Assembly (NCBI GenBank): GCA_963978545.1
Contig: OZ021724.1
Span: 94,533,792-94,597,791, forward strand
Direction: 5' to 3'
DNA length: 64,000 nucleotides
Source: Linyphia triangularis
Taxonomy: Eukaryota > Arthropoda > Arachnida > Araneae > Linyphiidae
Part shown: positions 48,390 to 59,514 of the stretch, in pieces
Numbering within the stretch: the stretch's first letter is position 1
Layout: every line of letters starts with the position of its first letter
Translations under genes and position numbers: made by a program
The notes under the pieces: generated by a model
The model's database searches: none
What the model was told of the DNA's origin: nothing
The model's input: only the letters and a program-made list of their open reading frames with translations

Positions 48390-48720
48390 AACTAGAACAA
48401 CTTAAACAACATTACCACAGTTGTTTTTATCGAAACCGTGTGTGCCATTTTTGAACAATTGCTGAAAAACAAAAAAAATTCAATGGCAACTATCTTATAA
48501 GAATGCTCTATTTTGACAAAAGCCGTAATGACAGGTCTTATAGACACCACTGACCCGACACCAAAGTTGAACATCGTAAGTCCATCCATTCAGGAGTTAT
48601 GCTGACCATAGACACACGGAAATTTTTTTAATAGTATTTTTTTTTTTTTTTTAACTCAGGACTCCAAAATATGTAGAAATGCAATAAAAAATCGATTTTT
48701 TTGCTTTATGAAATATTTTC
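48390..48720 (+). repeat. Dispersed repeat D1, copy 3
   Basis: Diverged relative of 37,430-37,895: ATTACCACAGTTGTTTTTAT, CAATTGCTGAAAAACA, CCACTGACCCGACACCAAA, GGAGTTATGCTGACCATAGA. The terminal CATATGGGTAATTG segment is missing. The minus frame 48,392-48,589 is a shadow of this repeat. Confidence 0.6.
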
Positions 48721-49689
48721 ATTACCATTTGTTAAAATATAGTTAACTAATAGTCAAAAGCGGATTTAGACAAATAAAATCTTTAACCGATAATTCTAGC
48801 GTTTTGTAAAAAAATATCTTATAACTTATTTTCAAAAATAAATTTACTTATTCATCTAAAAGTAAACTTAAATAAAATAAAAATAATATCGATTGTTTAC
48901 TACTTCCAATTATTTAAAGCTTCTTGTACACATTCAGGTAAAAAAAAATCTTTAAGTTCAACATTTGCATATTTAGTTATTAAAAAGAGCTTATGAGGAA
49001 AACTTGAATTTAACTTCCAGCACAAACGTAATTCAAAACTATCCCGTTCCTACTTCATTTAGTTATTTAAAGTTCACTGAGTTTGAATTGATGTTTGTTA
49101 AACTATATTTAAATCAGATTTTTAATCTTTGAATTACATGAATATTTACTCATGCATAACGTGGTTTGAGATAACGTTTGAAAGTCAAGAAACGCACATC
49201 TGAGGATTAAACTTGCCAAGATGATTGATTAATATTAGTTTGCAAGCTGTTAGTCGATGATTTTGTTTGATTCATTTTAAGGACAACGAACGGGACAATT
49301 TTAGCTCCTTTTTTTCTACTCGCCAGGTTAGAATAATAAACTAATGATGAACTAACTGGTTATGTTTCTCTTTTCTTTAATTTTAGTTGGAGGCTATGGG
49401 AATTAATGGAAAAATAATGGTTTTAACTAGGTCACATATACATTGGAGAAACAAAAAAAAAAAATTACATTCAAAACAAAAGATTTTTTTTTTTTATATA
49501 TAAATTTATAAGTACCAAAATTATGAAATATATAGGAACATTTGGGTAAATGTTAAAAGAAAAATTATCTCTATCAAAACTTTTGCGAAAAGATTTTTTT
49601 TTTTTAAGATTTTATAAACAAAACCGTGAACTGATACAAGGGACATTCAAAAATTTAAAACTGAAATTAGGCTTTTTAAATCCTTTCTT
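48721..49689. other. AT-rich stretch, nothing recognised
   Basis: A/T homopolymers at about 49,449-49,462, 49,484-49,495 and 49,596-49,606. No repeat match or gene was seen. Confidence 0.4.
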
Positions 49690-50130
49690 CGGTTTTGTAT
49701 GTATGTGTTGACAATGGAGGGGAAATCTGGGGAAGCTTAATTAACCTCCTTGACGTCATGAAGTCTAAAACTTGGCAGATAGATTCAAAGTAGATGATAA
49801 TGCATTCTATAAAATTTTGGGGCTTGCACTGTTACTAAAATGCCACTTTTTCGGAATACTAATAAACCAACTTGCCGTCATCCATTAAAGAAGCTCTTTC
49901 CTAATGTCAAATTTGTTTTAATTAGAATAAATAAAAAATATTTTGGATGGACGTTCATTTTTAATAAATAAATTTTGAAATGTAGTTTGCTTTACATTTT
50001 TTTATTAGAAATGTTTTTGATATTTAAAATTAGATGTAAGCACCAAGCACACGCTGTTTGCAGAATTGGCGCTGTGTTAATGAGTATAAAAATTGGCAAT
50101 GCATAGAAAAGATTTTTATTAAAAACTTTA
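49690..50130 (-). repeat. Dispersed repeat D2, minus-strand copy
   Basis: Reverse complement shares TTCAAAATTTATTTATTAAA, ATGAACGT.CATCCAAA, AAGTTGGTTTATTAGTATTC, AATCTATCTGCCAAGTTTTA and ACACATACATACA with 35,900-36,690. It lacks the LINE-tail-like start. Confidence 0.7.
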
Positions 50131-51111
50131 TTTTTATGGGTTATATTATTGTGATTGAAAAACAATGATTTTCTTACAATTACAATGGTAACAAATATCG
50201 TAGGAAATATTATACGTACTTTATACTATAGTTGTTACTATAATAGGTCACAAATTTGGGACATTAACATTTTAACTCATTTAAAAGAAAAAGAAAATTA
50301 TACTGAATCATGGTTGGATTTAAAAATAAAAATATTCGCACGTAGTATTTCTACAGAACACAAGAGAAAAAGATGCAATCATTATCAAATGGTTTACAAT
50401 TACGTTAAGCAAAAAATTTATAAATCAGGGAACTAATCAATTACCATCGACACAAAATATTCGAAAGGAAATATTTATCTATTTTTAAACTCAATATGCG
50501 TTTTTGATTAACAGCCACATAAAGAACCATACAGGATACTTAGAAATCATTCAGAAATTTAATATAAGTGTTTGAGTATGATTGATCAATAACAAAAAAC
50601 ATCAAAATAGAAGATAGTAAATCGACTTTAAAGGACAATCTAAATGGCAAAATAACTCTTAATTTCGTGGAAAAACATGAACAAACTCTACACCCATTCC
50701 ATACGTTGCCAGTTACACAAATAAAAATAGAAAAAGAAATTGCGCAATTTGCATTTAAAATTTCGTCTTTTTATGACAAAAAGACATCGACTACAAATAG
50801 AACAAAAGAAATTGTCGTCACACAACAAGGAAGCAATTCTAAAATTGAATGCAAGCAACCGAAAGGTTCGCGGAGGCAAAACTCATAATTTAAAATCACT
50901 TGATCTAATCTTAATCTTCTTGGTCTAATCTGAAACAATCTCATTAGCATATTAGTAGACATACATCAGTCAATCTTCCACGGAATTTTTTTTTCTTGTT
51001 TTTGTTTTTTATTTCTAAAAAGAAAAGTAGGCTGATTAATAAGCGGATGAAAAAAAAAAGGATATTTTTTTTTTCTTCCTAAGAAACGATATGGGTGGAA
51101 AGAATTGGGAG
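50131..51111. other. AT-rich stretch, nothing recognised
   Basis: Open frames at 50,155-50,436 and several overlapping ones at 50,667-50,962 on both strands lack codon bias, motifs or splice context. I leave them out. Confidence 0.45.
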
Positions 51112-51194
51112 TATAAAAGGGAAGTGTTTGATGGAGACAGACTATTCATTTTGCAGTCTGAATCGTAAAAGTAACTTGGATTTCTTCCAAAACT
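51112..51194 (+). promoter_or_regulatory. TATA promoter and short non-coding first exon
   Basis: TATAAAAG at 51,112-51,119 stands in a locally G-rich setting (GGGAGTATAAAAGGG). About 30-36 bases later comes an initiator-like TTCATT (51,145-51,150), then a short segment ending at a consensus donor AAAACT|GTAAGTATT (51,194/51,195). The only ATG in it (51,131) is followed by 12 codons and a stop, so the exon is non-coding. This matches the structure inferred for the secreted-peptide genes, whose coding exons begin right after a 3' splice site. The next convincing acceptor plus coding exon on this strand is at 59,502, which would make an intron of about 8.3 kb. That link is inference. Confidence 0.45.
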
Positions 51195-51487
51195 GTAAGT
51201 ATTGAATTAGATTTCAATTATGGGAAATAGTTTGCTAATGTACTGTATATTGAAAGATTGTTGATTTAAGTGTGGATGTCGTTCATCAATTTTAAGATTG
51301 ACTCATACCCTAAATGGCTTAATTTTTCTTATTATTCAACTTAGACACTTTAAAATTGGTGTTTAACTGAAAACCACAGCTATATGATAGACTAAATTGA
51401 AGTTATTTTTATAAAATATTAATTTTTATTTTATGGGAGAAAAAAGAGGTATTTTATACAATTTTTTCAAACTTATAAAAATCTACT

Positions 51488-51526
<39 letters not shown>

Positions 51527-52090
51527 CAGCCCTCTTTTTTTTCCACAACATTATCGAACGATACGATATAAAAAGAAGTATGTGTAGATATTTGTGAAAA
51601 TACAAAAAGAAATTGCTTTATAAAATATTTTATCACATGTACTAAAATATCAACCAAAAAATCAATTTTCTAAATTAAATACTTTTTAAATAATACAGCT
51701 AAATTTTTTTTTTTTCTTTTTTTTTAAACTCAACATACTTTTATTTACTAATTTAAGGACAATAAAATAAGAAAAACAAATCAACTCTCTAGAATTACTT
51801 ACAACAAAGCCTTAGCAATTTAAGAAAAGTTACAAATTTTAAATACACAATTCTAAGAATAACACGTTTAAAGATAATAACTATATTGAAAAGTGATGCA
51901 AGTGATTTCAACTAAATAGAAATAAATATGATGTTCACAGTCTGCTACAATCGCCAAATTTGGACTGCATGTTCTTCAATATCTATCGAATCATTTTTGA
52001 TTATAAAAAAAAAAATATGATATTTTCAAGATTTTTTTCAAATCTTTGGGTACGAGCCTTCCTTAAAACAAAATAGGCAAACATCGGTTT
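51195..52090. other. AT-rich stretch with a 32-base poly(T)
   Basis: Poly(T) at 51,491-51,522. No repeat family or gene was recognised. It would be intronic if the 51,112 exon joins the 59,515 gene. Confidence 0.5.
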
Positions 52091-52160
52091 CTATAATGAG
52101 TATCAACCTATCCAGTGGCTGTGGAAACTCAGCTGAAACAGTAGAGCATGTCTTAGGAAA
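52091..52160 (+). pseudogene. Possible LINE zinc-knuckle fragment
   Basis: One frame reads LSSGCGNSAETVEHVL, resembling the Cys/His segment C-terminal to the reverse transcriptase of many non-LTR elements (a C-G, then E-T-V-x-H-x-L). The expected final Cys is not seen and neighbouring frames are broken. The match is short, so other origins are possible. Confidence 0.3.
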
Positions 52161-52811
52161 AACCAATCATTCATGGGCATTAGGTTTAAAACTGTGGAGT
52201 TATTGACATCGAGTCTAATGACTTTTGTAATGTTCCCTTCTCAGACTGTTTGGCCTACTGTAAGGCCACTGTTCTGTTTAACATGCCATAGGCTGATCCT
52301 CTTATTAGTAAGATTTTAGAGAGGTACAATGTGCCAACAAGCCTAAGTACACATGGCTTTGCCACTCTCTTTTTTTTTAAAATCTAATCTAATCTATAAT
52401 GAAGATCAAACTTAATTATAGTCCATAGGAATCAATTTCAAGAAAACGTAACTGTATGTTTATCATCCCATTGGAAATAATTGATATGGTTTGTCTTTCT
52501 TTTTGGTAATTCTACGTGGATAGACACTCTTTTGAACCTAATAATAACTTCAAAGTTAACTTCATTAGCAAAAAGATTGATGGCACCTAACAGTTAATTT
52601 ACCTGAACAATTGATTTATGGCCATTTTTCTACTTTTGAATTAAACAAAATAAGGGACAGTGTTGTCAGACGTCGGATTTAAAATTCTTAGGTATGCAGT
52701 TTTTCAACATGAATTTTGGACCTGCTTTATTTAATAATATTTTTACCTATTGAAATATTAATAGTACTTCAAAAATAACTAAGCAAGGCACTATGTCAAA
52801 ATATTAGTGTG

Positions 52812-52985
52812 GGTTGGTTTGTACGCTCAACGACCTATTTGTATACACAATAACGGCTAATCAGACCGGGACCTACAGCATAACGTGGATTCCGTACCAC
52901 AACGAACATCCCTACATCCAGGATTCGAACCCTGCACCTTTGGCATACGAGGCCAGAACGCTAACCCCATAGCCATCAGGTTGGC
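52812..52985 (-). mobile_element. tRNA-derived SINE family B, copy 1
   Basis: On the minus strand it reads GCCAACCTGATGGCTATGGG-GTTAGCG (A-box region), B box GGGTTCGAATCC, then GATGTTCGTTGTGGTACGGA, AATCCACGTTATGCTGTAGG, GATTAGCCGTTATTGTG and ends ACAAACCAACCC. Flanked by AATATTAGTGTG at 52,800-52,811 and 52,986-52,997, a perfect 12-bp target duplication. Confidence 0.93.
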
Positions 52986-52997
52986 AATATTAGTGTG

Positions 52998-54583
52998 AGA
53001 AAGACAACTATATCGTATTAAAAAATAATAGAGCAAGCAACCCTGATAAGGGATGTACCGTTATGGTGAAGTTTGTAGCTTGGTTTTACTTGCGTTGTTC
53101 TCATTTTTATCTTGTTTGTCTTTTATATGTTAAATTCAAATTTTAACAGTTGGGTTAATTATATGAAGGGGTAAAATACCGATTAGATTGATACCAAGAC
53201 AAATTTTATTTCTGAATCTGAAACAAACCGATTTTGAAAAAAAAAATCAGTTCTTAAAGGTGATTTCAAAAATAACATACTGTGAAAAATTATCATTATT
53301 CTTATTATTATACCTAATTGTCTAGGTTTATAGACTAACAAAAAAATCTAAATATGACCTAAATTGAAATTATATGCAATAATTTTTATTCTTATTATGT
53401 ACATAATTTATTAGAAGCATAACAATTGTGTTTAAATATTCGTAAATTGAAAATAAATGTGGTATTTTAAAATAGCCTTATTATTGGTCATGAACTAGCG
53501 CTATTATCCCCATTAACATCCATTAAGGTGGACGTATAGGTTCCGACATTTTTTTTATTTTTTTTTTAACTTTTATTTTAAAAATGAGACCTTTGCACAT
53601 TGAAAAGTACATTATTTGTTAAACTGTTTCCAATAAAAAAAAATTAAAATATCATCAAGTTCAATAATTAATAAACATTCAATCAATAACTAGGCAAATT
53701 TTGAATGGTAATTACAAAATTTCTTATTCACCCACAAATACAATATTGGTGTTCAATAATGCATAATACTCTTCTCTATTAACAGAATTATACAGTGCGT
53801 ATATTTTGTGATATCTTGCTTTAACTGAATGTATGAGAAAATCAATGCTTTTTATACAAAATCTTATCTTTAAAATTCTATCAAAAATATATTTATTTAC
53901 CAATCACTTAGTATTTCGAGTCAAAACATTTAACTACTTATGCAGATTTTATAGCAAAAACAAAAACAAAATATTATTTAAACTTGAGTTATTACTGATT
54001 GAATGAAATACAAAATTGAACAAACTACATTTTGAGAAAAACTTTTAAAGGAGCATTTTTGATATAAAAAAAACCTGTTATTATTATATTAACTATTATA
54101 TATTTACATTTTTGTATGCTCCTCCCTCATAGAGCTTTCCTTCTTTTTGGTTATTTTTATTTTGTTTTTGTTTTTTGAGGTCTTGCAAATCTTCACCGAT
54201 TTTTGCGATTTGAAACCTATACCTGTATCTTAAATTATTTTCTGTTTTAATATCTTATTTCAAAGTAGTCAGATAACTTTGGTGAGAGGCAATTATTCTG
54301 AAAAAAAAAGGAAAATTTTCTACTGAATACAAATTTAAGAAAAAAAATTAAGAATTATTTAAATAAACGCGTGTAGATGTACTTTCTAAGCGGGATAATT
54401 TTAACATACTTCGTAAAAACAGAACCTCAATTCAACCAAGCGTATATAATGCTCGTAGTTTATTGAAAACAAAAAACGGAAAAGTTACGGCCGACTGAGT
54501 TTGTTTGTGTTAAGATTTAAAATCACCTTTGGGCGATATCATCGCAAAAAATTCACACAGTTTTTGTCTATCATGACAGTAGC
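52998..54583. other. AT-rich stretch, nothing recognised
   Basis: No gene, repeat family or element end was recognised in either strand. Confidence 0.4.
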
Positions 54584-54585
54584 TA

Positions 54586-54813
54586 TACTAAACTTCAACT
54601 TAACTTGACATCACTAGACGGTAGATCATCACAGTGCTCATATGTATTTAATCCATTTTAGCGGAGTGAAAACATAATTCTCGCCAAACGCCTTTTGTTC
54701 TCTACAGGGGTTTGGCGAACATTATGCTTTCACTCCGCCAAAATGGATTAAATACCCATAAGCACTGTGACGATCTACCGTCTAGTGATGTCAAGTTAAG
54801 TTGAAGTTTAGTA
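54586..54813. mobile_element. Palindromic MITE family M1, copy 2 (228 bp)
   Basis: Starts TACTAAACTTCAACTTAACT and ends with its reverse complement, flanked by TA at 54,584-54,585 and 54,814-54,815. Differs from the copy at 42,431 mainly by a few substitutions and a short deletion in the middle (CCAAACGCC where copy 1 has CCAAACCTTATAGCC). Low divergence suggests a recent family. Confidence 0.94.
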
Positions 54814-54815
54814 TA

Positions 54816-55850
54816 GCTCAAGCTAGAAAGCCTAGATGGTAGCGGTCTCTATGGAAACAAGATTTGTCGATTTTGAATAGGGGTGCTGCATGCAGGATAT
54901 TGGAGTCTTAAAAGCTTATAGTACAAAATTTGTCTTGATAATGAAAAATCGCTAACAAAAATAAATATATTTTAATAATCAATGAATTATTGTCATTACT
55001 CCGGGATAATATTCAACAAAACAATGTTGATGTCTTTCCTATAATCCCTGGAGGAAAATAGGCCTAGTCTAATTTTCATGGCAACGAGCAACGCTAGAGA
55101 AGTTAGCGGGAGCTATTCATGTAAGAGGCAGAAAGTAATGTACATTAACATTACTGTTTATATTGTTTCATGAAATATTTCATTTCTCCTATTTATATAT
55201 TTTAATTGCAACTTGTAATATCGTAGTAAAATTGGAATATACTAAGTTTGACTTATCGTGGGTGATCGATTTAAGTCCATACAAATGAGGGTTTGCTGGA
55301 TTATATTGTAAAATTGGGCAATTTAAGTATATAATAATTTTTATATTATATACTTTATAATTTATTTATTTTTATATTTTCATTTTATATTTTTATATGT
55401 TTAAAAATTATATTGAATATTTCTCAAATACTTGAAGAGGGATGATTCAAAATGTGTTTAATGGTTCATTTATTATTTCAGAGCAAGATAATTTTTCTTC
55501 CATTTAATCTGGTTTTCAATGTTTGATCAAATTAGGTTTCTTATTAATGTTACATTATTTTTTATTATATGATTATGAAAAAAACTGACTGAGAATCTTT
55601 AGTTTCATGGTTCAGAAAAGTTATTTTACTTTACCTACATTCATTAAAAAAAAAAAAAAAAAGCACTTTCATCAATAAAAATAAGTTTGAGGGAAAATTT
55701 TTAAATTAACTTTCAAATATATTTTAAACCTTCACTTCTTTAAATTTATAAATGAAACCAAGCACACTAATGTTTAGACGGAAACGATAAAACCGACGAA
55801 AATTTACATTGAAAATTTACATTCCTAAGATTACTTACTTATTCACAACG
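54816..55850. other. AT-rich stretch, nothing recognised
   Basis: No gene or element end seen. A poly(A) run lies at about 55,647-55,662. Confidence 0.4.
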
Positions 55851-55854
55851 CTTT

Positions 55855-55990
55855 TTGGGTGTCGTGGCACGAGCCGACGTGTCATGAGCGCATCGTACCA
55901 AGAGCGCACAAACACCTGCAGTATTTGGGGGGGAAGAGAGTTGCCTCTCATTTATCAAGCGAATGGTACAATGAGCGCACAAACTGCTAG
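55855..55990. repeat. Left arm of a large inverted repeat pair (locus 2)
   Basis: GTGTCGTGGCACGAGCCGAC, GTGTCATGAGCGCATCG and GAGCGCACAAACACCTG match the reverse complement of 57,838-57,985 over about 130 bp with indels. The frame at 55,809-56,024 lies across this arm and is not a gene. The outer GTCGTGGCA and the AACACCTG are shared with the locus 1 arm at 25,002. Confidence 0.85.
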
Positions 55991-56306
55991 TTTATGTGCA
56001 GAGAGTAGGATCTCCATTCTTTAATTTTTATGTTATAATTTCAAACTTCTTAACAGTACATCAAAATTAAAAATGATGCATTTTTAAACGTAAACTTTAT
56101 TCTTCCGTTAATTTTTTAATTAGCTAATTGCAATTAAAATGACTAATTAGGATGTTATTAGAACGGACATGCGGATGTGCAAGACATGAAGAATTGTGAA
56201 TCTGGCTTCAATATTTATTTAATTATAAGTTTTTAAATAAAAAGTTTGAAAAAATGCACAGTTTATAACAAATGTGCTTATAAGGTGTTTTATAATGTGT
56301 TGGTTA

Positions 56307-57630
56307 TCTATAATAATAAAACAAGCTGTATGTCTGTCTGTGGATCTATAGAAACCTACTTAAAATTAGAGTAGAGCTCTGAAATTTTCAACATAAGAAG
56401 TTTAGGCCTCCTAATTTTACTTATGTCAAACAGAATGTTAAAATTTTAATTAGCTCTTTTTGAATTAATTTTTTTTTACAAAGTGACTTAAAATAGAGAT
56501 ACAGCTCTGAAATTTTCAATATAAGTAGCTTTAGCCTTCTAATTGGACATTTGAAAATCAGAATGTTAAAATTTTAATTAGTTATTTTTAAATTAATTTT
56601 TTTAATTAATTAATATATATATTACAAAACGATTTCTAATAGAGCTACCAGCTCTGAAATTTTCCGCATAAGTAATTTTGGCCTTCTAATTGGACTTTTG
56701 AAAAAAAGAATTTCAAATTTTTATTTAGTTCTTTTTTAGTTAATTTTTTTAATTAATTAATAAATGTTTTACAAAACAATTTCTAATTGGGCAACAGCTC
56801 TGAAATTTTCAAAATAAGTAGTTTCGGTCTTCTAATTAGACTATCGAAAAACAGAATTTTATTTAGTTCTTTTTTATCTAATATTTTGTAATTAATTAAT
56901 AAATATTTTACAAAACAATTTCTAATTGGGCTACAGCTCTGAAATTTTCAACATAAGTAATTTTGGCCTTCTAATTAGACTTTTGAAAAGCAGAACTTTA
57001 AAATTTTATTAGTTTTTTTAATATTTTTTTTTAACTAACATATATTTCACAAAACTATTTCGAAATGGGTTACAGTTCTGAAATTTTCAATACAAGTTGT
57101 TTTGGCCTTCTAATTGGACTTTTGATAAAAAGAAGGTTAACATTTTAATTTGTTTTTTAATTAATATTTTTACAAAAAGCAACTTTTAATAGACCTAAAG
57201 CTCTGAAAGTTTCTAAATAAGTACTTTTGGCCTTCCAATTTTGCTTTCCACAAACAAGTGTTAAAAAATCTTAAAGGGGTATTGTATTAACGGGATATTA
57301 ACGGGGATTTTTTGTTTCTTTATTAAGGCTTTACGTAGCAATTAGATTTTAATGAGTGAAGCGAGCTTATGCTTACGCAGCAATGAACCTCTAAGCGAGC
57401 GAAGCGAGCCTATGCTTGCATTGCAATGAACTTTTCAACGTGTGAAGTAAGCCTGTGCTTATGTGTTAATGAACTTTTCAGTGAACGAAGCGAGCTCGAT
57501 TTTGTGCAACGATGAACCTTCTAGCGAGCGAAGCGACAAACACCGTGACCTATACACCAATGACGCATTTCCGCTATGCGAGTTCTCCCAGCTAGCTAAA
57601 ATATTGCACATTTTACGGGTATTCATCTAG
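56307..57630 (+). mobile_element. Helitron-like non-autonomous element, copy 2 (1,324 bp)
   Basis: Starts TCTATAATAATAAAACAAGC right after an A and ends ATTCATCTAG, with the TC...CTAG ends of Helitrons. The middle is a minisatellite of about seven units of 125-148 bp with CTCTGAAATTTTCAA-type cores at about 56,370, 56,502, 56,650, 56,795, 56,934, 57,073 and 57,197. The 3' part holds about four diverged units with GCGAGCGAAGCGAGC (57,354-57,540). A short stem CGCAT/ATGCG at 57,566-57,582 is the only hairpin near the end. No Rep/helicase frame, so it depends on a partner. Confidence 0.78.
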
Positions 57631-57830
57631 TCTATAATAACAAAACAAGCTGTGTGTCTATAGAAACCTACTTAAAATTGCAATAGAGCTCTGAGATTTT
57701 CGACATAAGAAGTTTTGACCCTCTAATTTTATATATGTCAAATAGAATGTTAAAATTTCAATTAGTTCTTTTTTAATTAATTTTTATAATTAATTCATTT
57801 TTTACAAAGGGACTTCAAATAGAGATACAG
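57631..57830 (+). mobile_element. Helitron-like element, truncated copy joined head to tail
   Basis: TCTATAATAACAAAACAAGC begins at the base after the CTAG end of the preceding copy, with no spacer. It retains only the 5' end and the first one-and-a-bit minisatellite units, then stops at the inverted arm near 57,835. Confidence 0.75.
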
Positions 57831-57837
57831 CCCCTGG

Positions 57838-57985
57838 GAAACTAGAGTTTGTGCGCTTCTGGTACCATGTTACCTTGTAGATGATTTCCTTCCCCTTATA
57901 AACAGGTGTTTGTGCGCTAGTGGTACCATTTTATCCCGATGCGCTCATGACACGTCGGCTAGTGCCACGCAACCGCTTTTTGTCC
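57838..57985. repeat. Right arm of the inverted repeat pair (locus 2)
   Basis: AGTTTGTGCGCTTCTGGTACC, AACAGGTGTTTGTGCGCTAG, GATGCGCTCATGACACGTCG and GCTAGTGCCACGCAAC are reverse-complementary to the arm at 55,855. The frame at 57,920-58,111 overlaps it and is not a gene. Confidence 0.85.
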
Positions 57986-58056
57986 ATTGCACAAAACAGA
58001 TTTCTTAATTTAAAAAAAAAAATTAAAAAATTATACACTTTGATAAAATGGTTATA

Positions 58057-58229
58057 CAGTCAAACCCCGTTAACGCGAAGTCTATGGGGCCACCGGAATC
58101 GTTCGCGTTAACCGAATTTTCGTGTTATACGAGTAAATTAACGTTAAGTTTTAAGTACGGAGAACTGCTTTTATTTCGCGTTAAACAGGATTTCATGTTA
58201 AGCGATTTCACGTCAACGGGGTTTGACTA
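58057..58229. mobile_element. Tigger-like MITE, copy 2 (173 bp)
   Basis: Starts CAGTCAAACCCCGTTAACGC and ends ACGTCAACGGGGTTTGACTA, an inverted repeat of about 20 bp with few mismatches, flanked by TA (58,055-58,056 and 58,230-58,231). CAGT...CAAACCCC with TA targets is the style of pogo/Tigger elements. A degraded relative is at 24,517-24,678. Open frames at 58,048-58,320 lie across it. Confidence 0.88.
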
Positions 58230-58264
58230 TATTCAACAAAAAACAATTGTTTACAAATTAACTT

Positions 58265-58500
58265 TACCTAGGAGTGTGGAACATTACACAACTTTCAATT
58301 ACACTAAAATACTGACGTAAATTTGTGTTGTTTACCTTTTTTATATTTTCATCGTTCATTTAGCAAAAATGGCCAGTTTGGCGATGCCAAAATGAGGGTT
58401 TTTACGATATACTTTTCGATCTTCGATATAATTCAACTTTCGATAATTCGATATACTTTTCGACCAAGAAGCGTGTCTTGATTATTACGTGGGATGACGG
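58265..58500 (+). repeat. Dispersed repeat D3, copy 2
   Basis: AGGAGTGTGGAACATTACAC and ACTTTCAATTACACTAAAAT match 37,150-37,200. The later part contains a small internal duplication of CGATATACTTTTCGA near 58,406-58,470. Confidence 0.6.
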
Positions 58501-58539
58501 GGCCTTACAAAAACTCAAAAGTGCTTAGTCTATGGTAAA

Positions 58540-59130
58540 AAACATAACCCATAAAAATAAAGTTTTTAATATAATAATTTTCAGTTTTTATATTCATCAA
58601 CATAGCCTCGTTTCTGTTGTCAGCGTTTGCTTGATGTTGGCATCTAATTTTAAATATTAAAAAATCTCTATCAGCAAAATATCCGGCAAACTACTTTTCA
58701 AAATTTATTCATTAAAAAAAAAAACGTAAATTTATGCTTTCACACGTCTAAATATATTTTATTTATTCTGATTATGACAATGTTATTATTTATTAAAACA
58801 ATTCTGCCAACAAGAAAGTGTTTCCTCAATACTATTCAGCGTTAAATGCTATTTCAGAGCGATTTGATGATAGCAAGTTGGTTTATTAATATTCCGTAAA
58901 AGCGACATTTTAGTTACAGTGACAGCTGCCAAAATTTGATAGAATGTATTGACATCGACATAGAATCTATCTGCCAAGTTTCACTACGATTGGATGGCGG
59001 CAAGAGGGTAAATTAGGCCTCCACATATTTGCCCGTCATCGACATTCCCCCCCCCCCCTCTCCCCATCCCCATACACACACAAAAGGGAAATTAATATAA
59101 AGATTTAAAATAACTACAACATTCATTCTT
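58540..59130 (+). repeat. Dispersed repeat D2, copy 3
   Basis: Shares AGTTGGTTTATTAATATTCC, GTAAAAGCGACATTTTAGTT, AATCTATCTGCCAAGTTTCA and GGATGGCGGCAAGAGGGT with 36,490-36,650. Ends in a C run (59,047-59,058) and CATACACACACAAAAGGGAA. It lies about 400 bp upstream of the 59,515 gene exon. Confidence 0.7.
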
Positions 59131-59358
59131 CAAAGACCTTAGGAACTCAATGGACTTTAAGCCACATTAGAGTAGGTATTTGTGACATTCTCAAATTTTG
59201 TTGCTCACGTTGTGTTAGATTCAAGATTATGAATAATTAGTTCCTATTTGAAGATGTTGCAATGGGGAATAGCAAATAAGCAACAAATAGATGACCAGGT
59301 TGAAATGCTAATGGTTTTTTTAACCAACACCTGACTAAACACCAGATCAAAAAGTTGA

Positions 59359-59430
59359 AAATGCATTTCTAACTCACCATATGCATGCTCACCATATGCA
59401 TGCTCGCCATGTGCGCAAATGCATTTCTAA
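59359..59430. repeat. 15-bp tandem repeat flanked by a 14-bp direct repeat
   Basis: CTCACCATATGCATG at 59,373-59,387 is repeated at 59,388-59,402, with a third changed unit at 59,403-59,417. AAATGCATTTCTAA stands on both sides (59,359-59,372 and 59,417-59,430). It is just upstream of the splice acceptor of the 59,515 gene, inside its putative intron. Confidence 0.9.
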
Positions 59431-59514
59431 TAAAACAATACAGCTATGTCAACGAATATTTCTAACAGTACATTATAGTAACAGTTCATTCTCTCTTTCA
59501 GACCATTTCCAACA

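Noticed and set aside
50155..50962. Cluster of overlapping 62-93 codon frames.
   Set aside because: They overlap on both strands with low-complexity lysine/asparagine-rich translations typical of AT-rich non-coding DNA.
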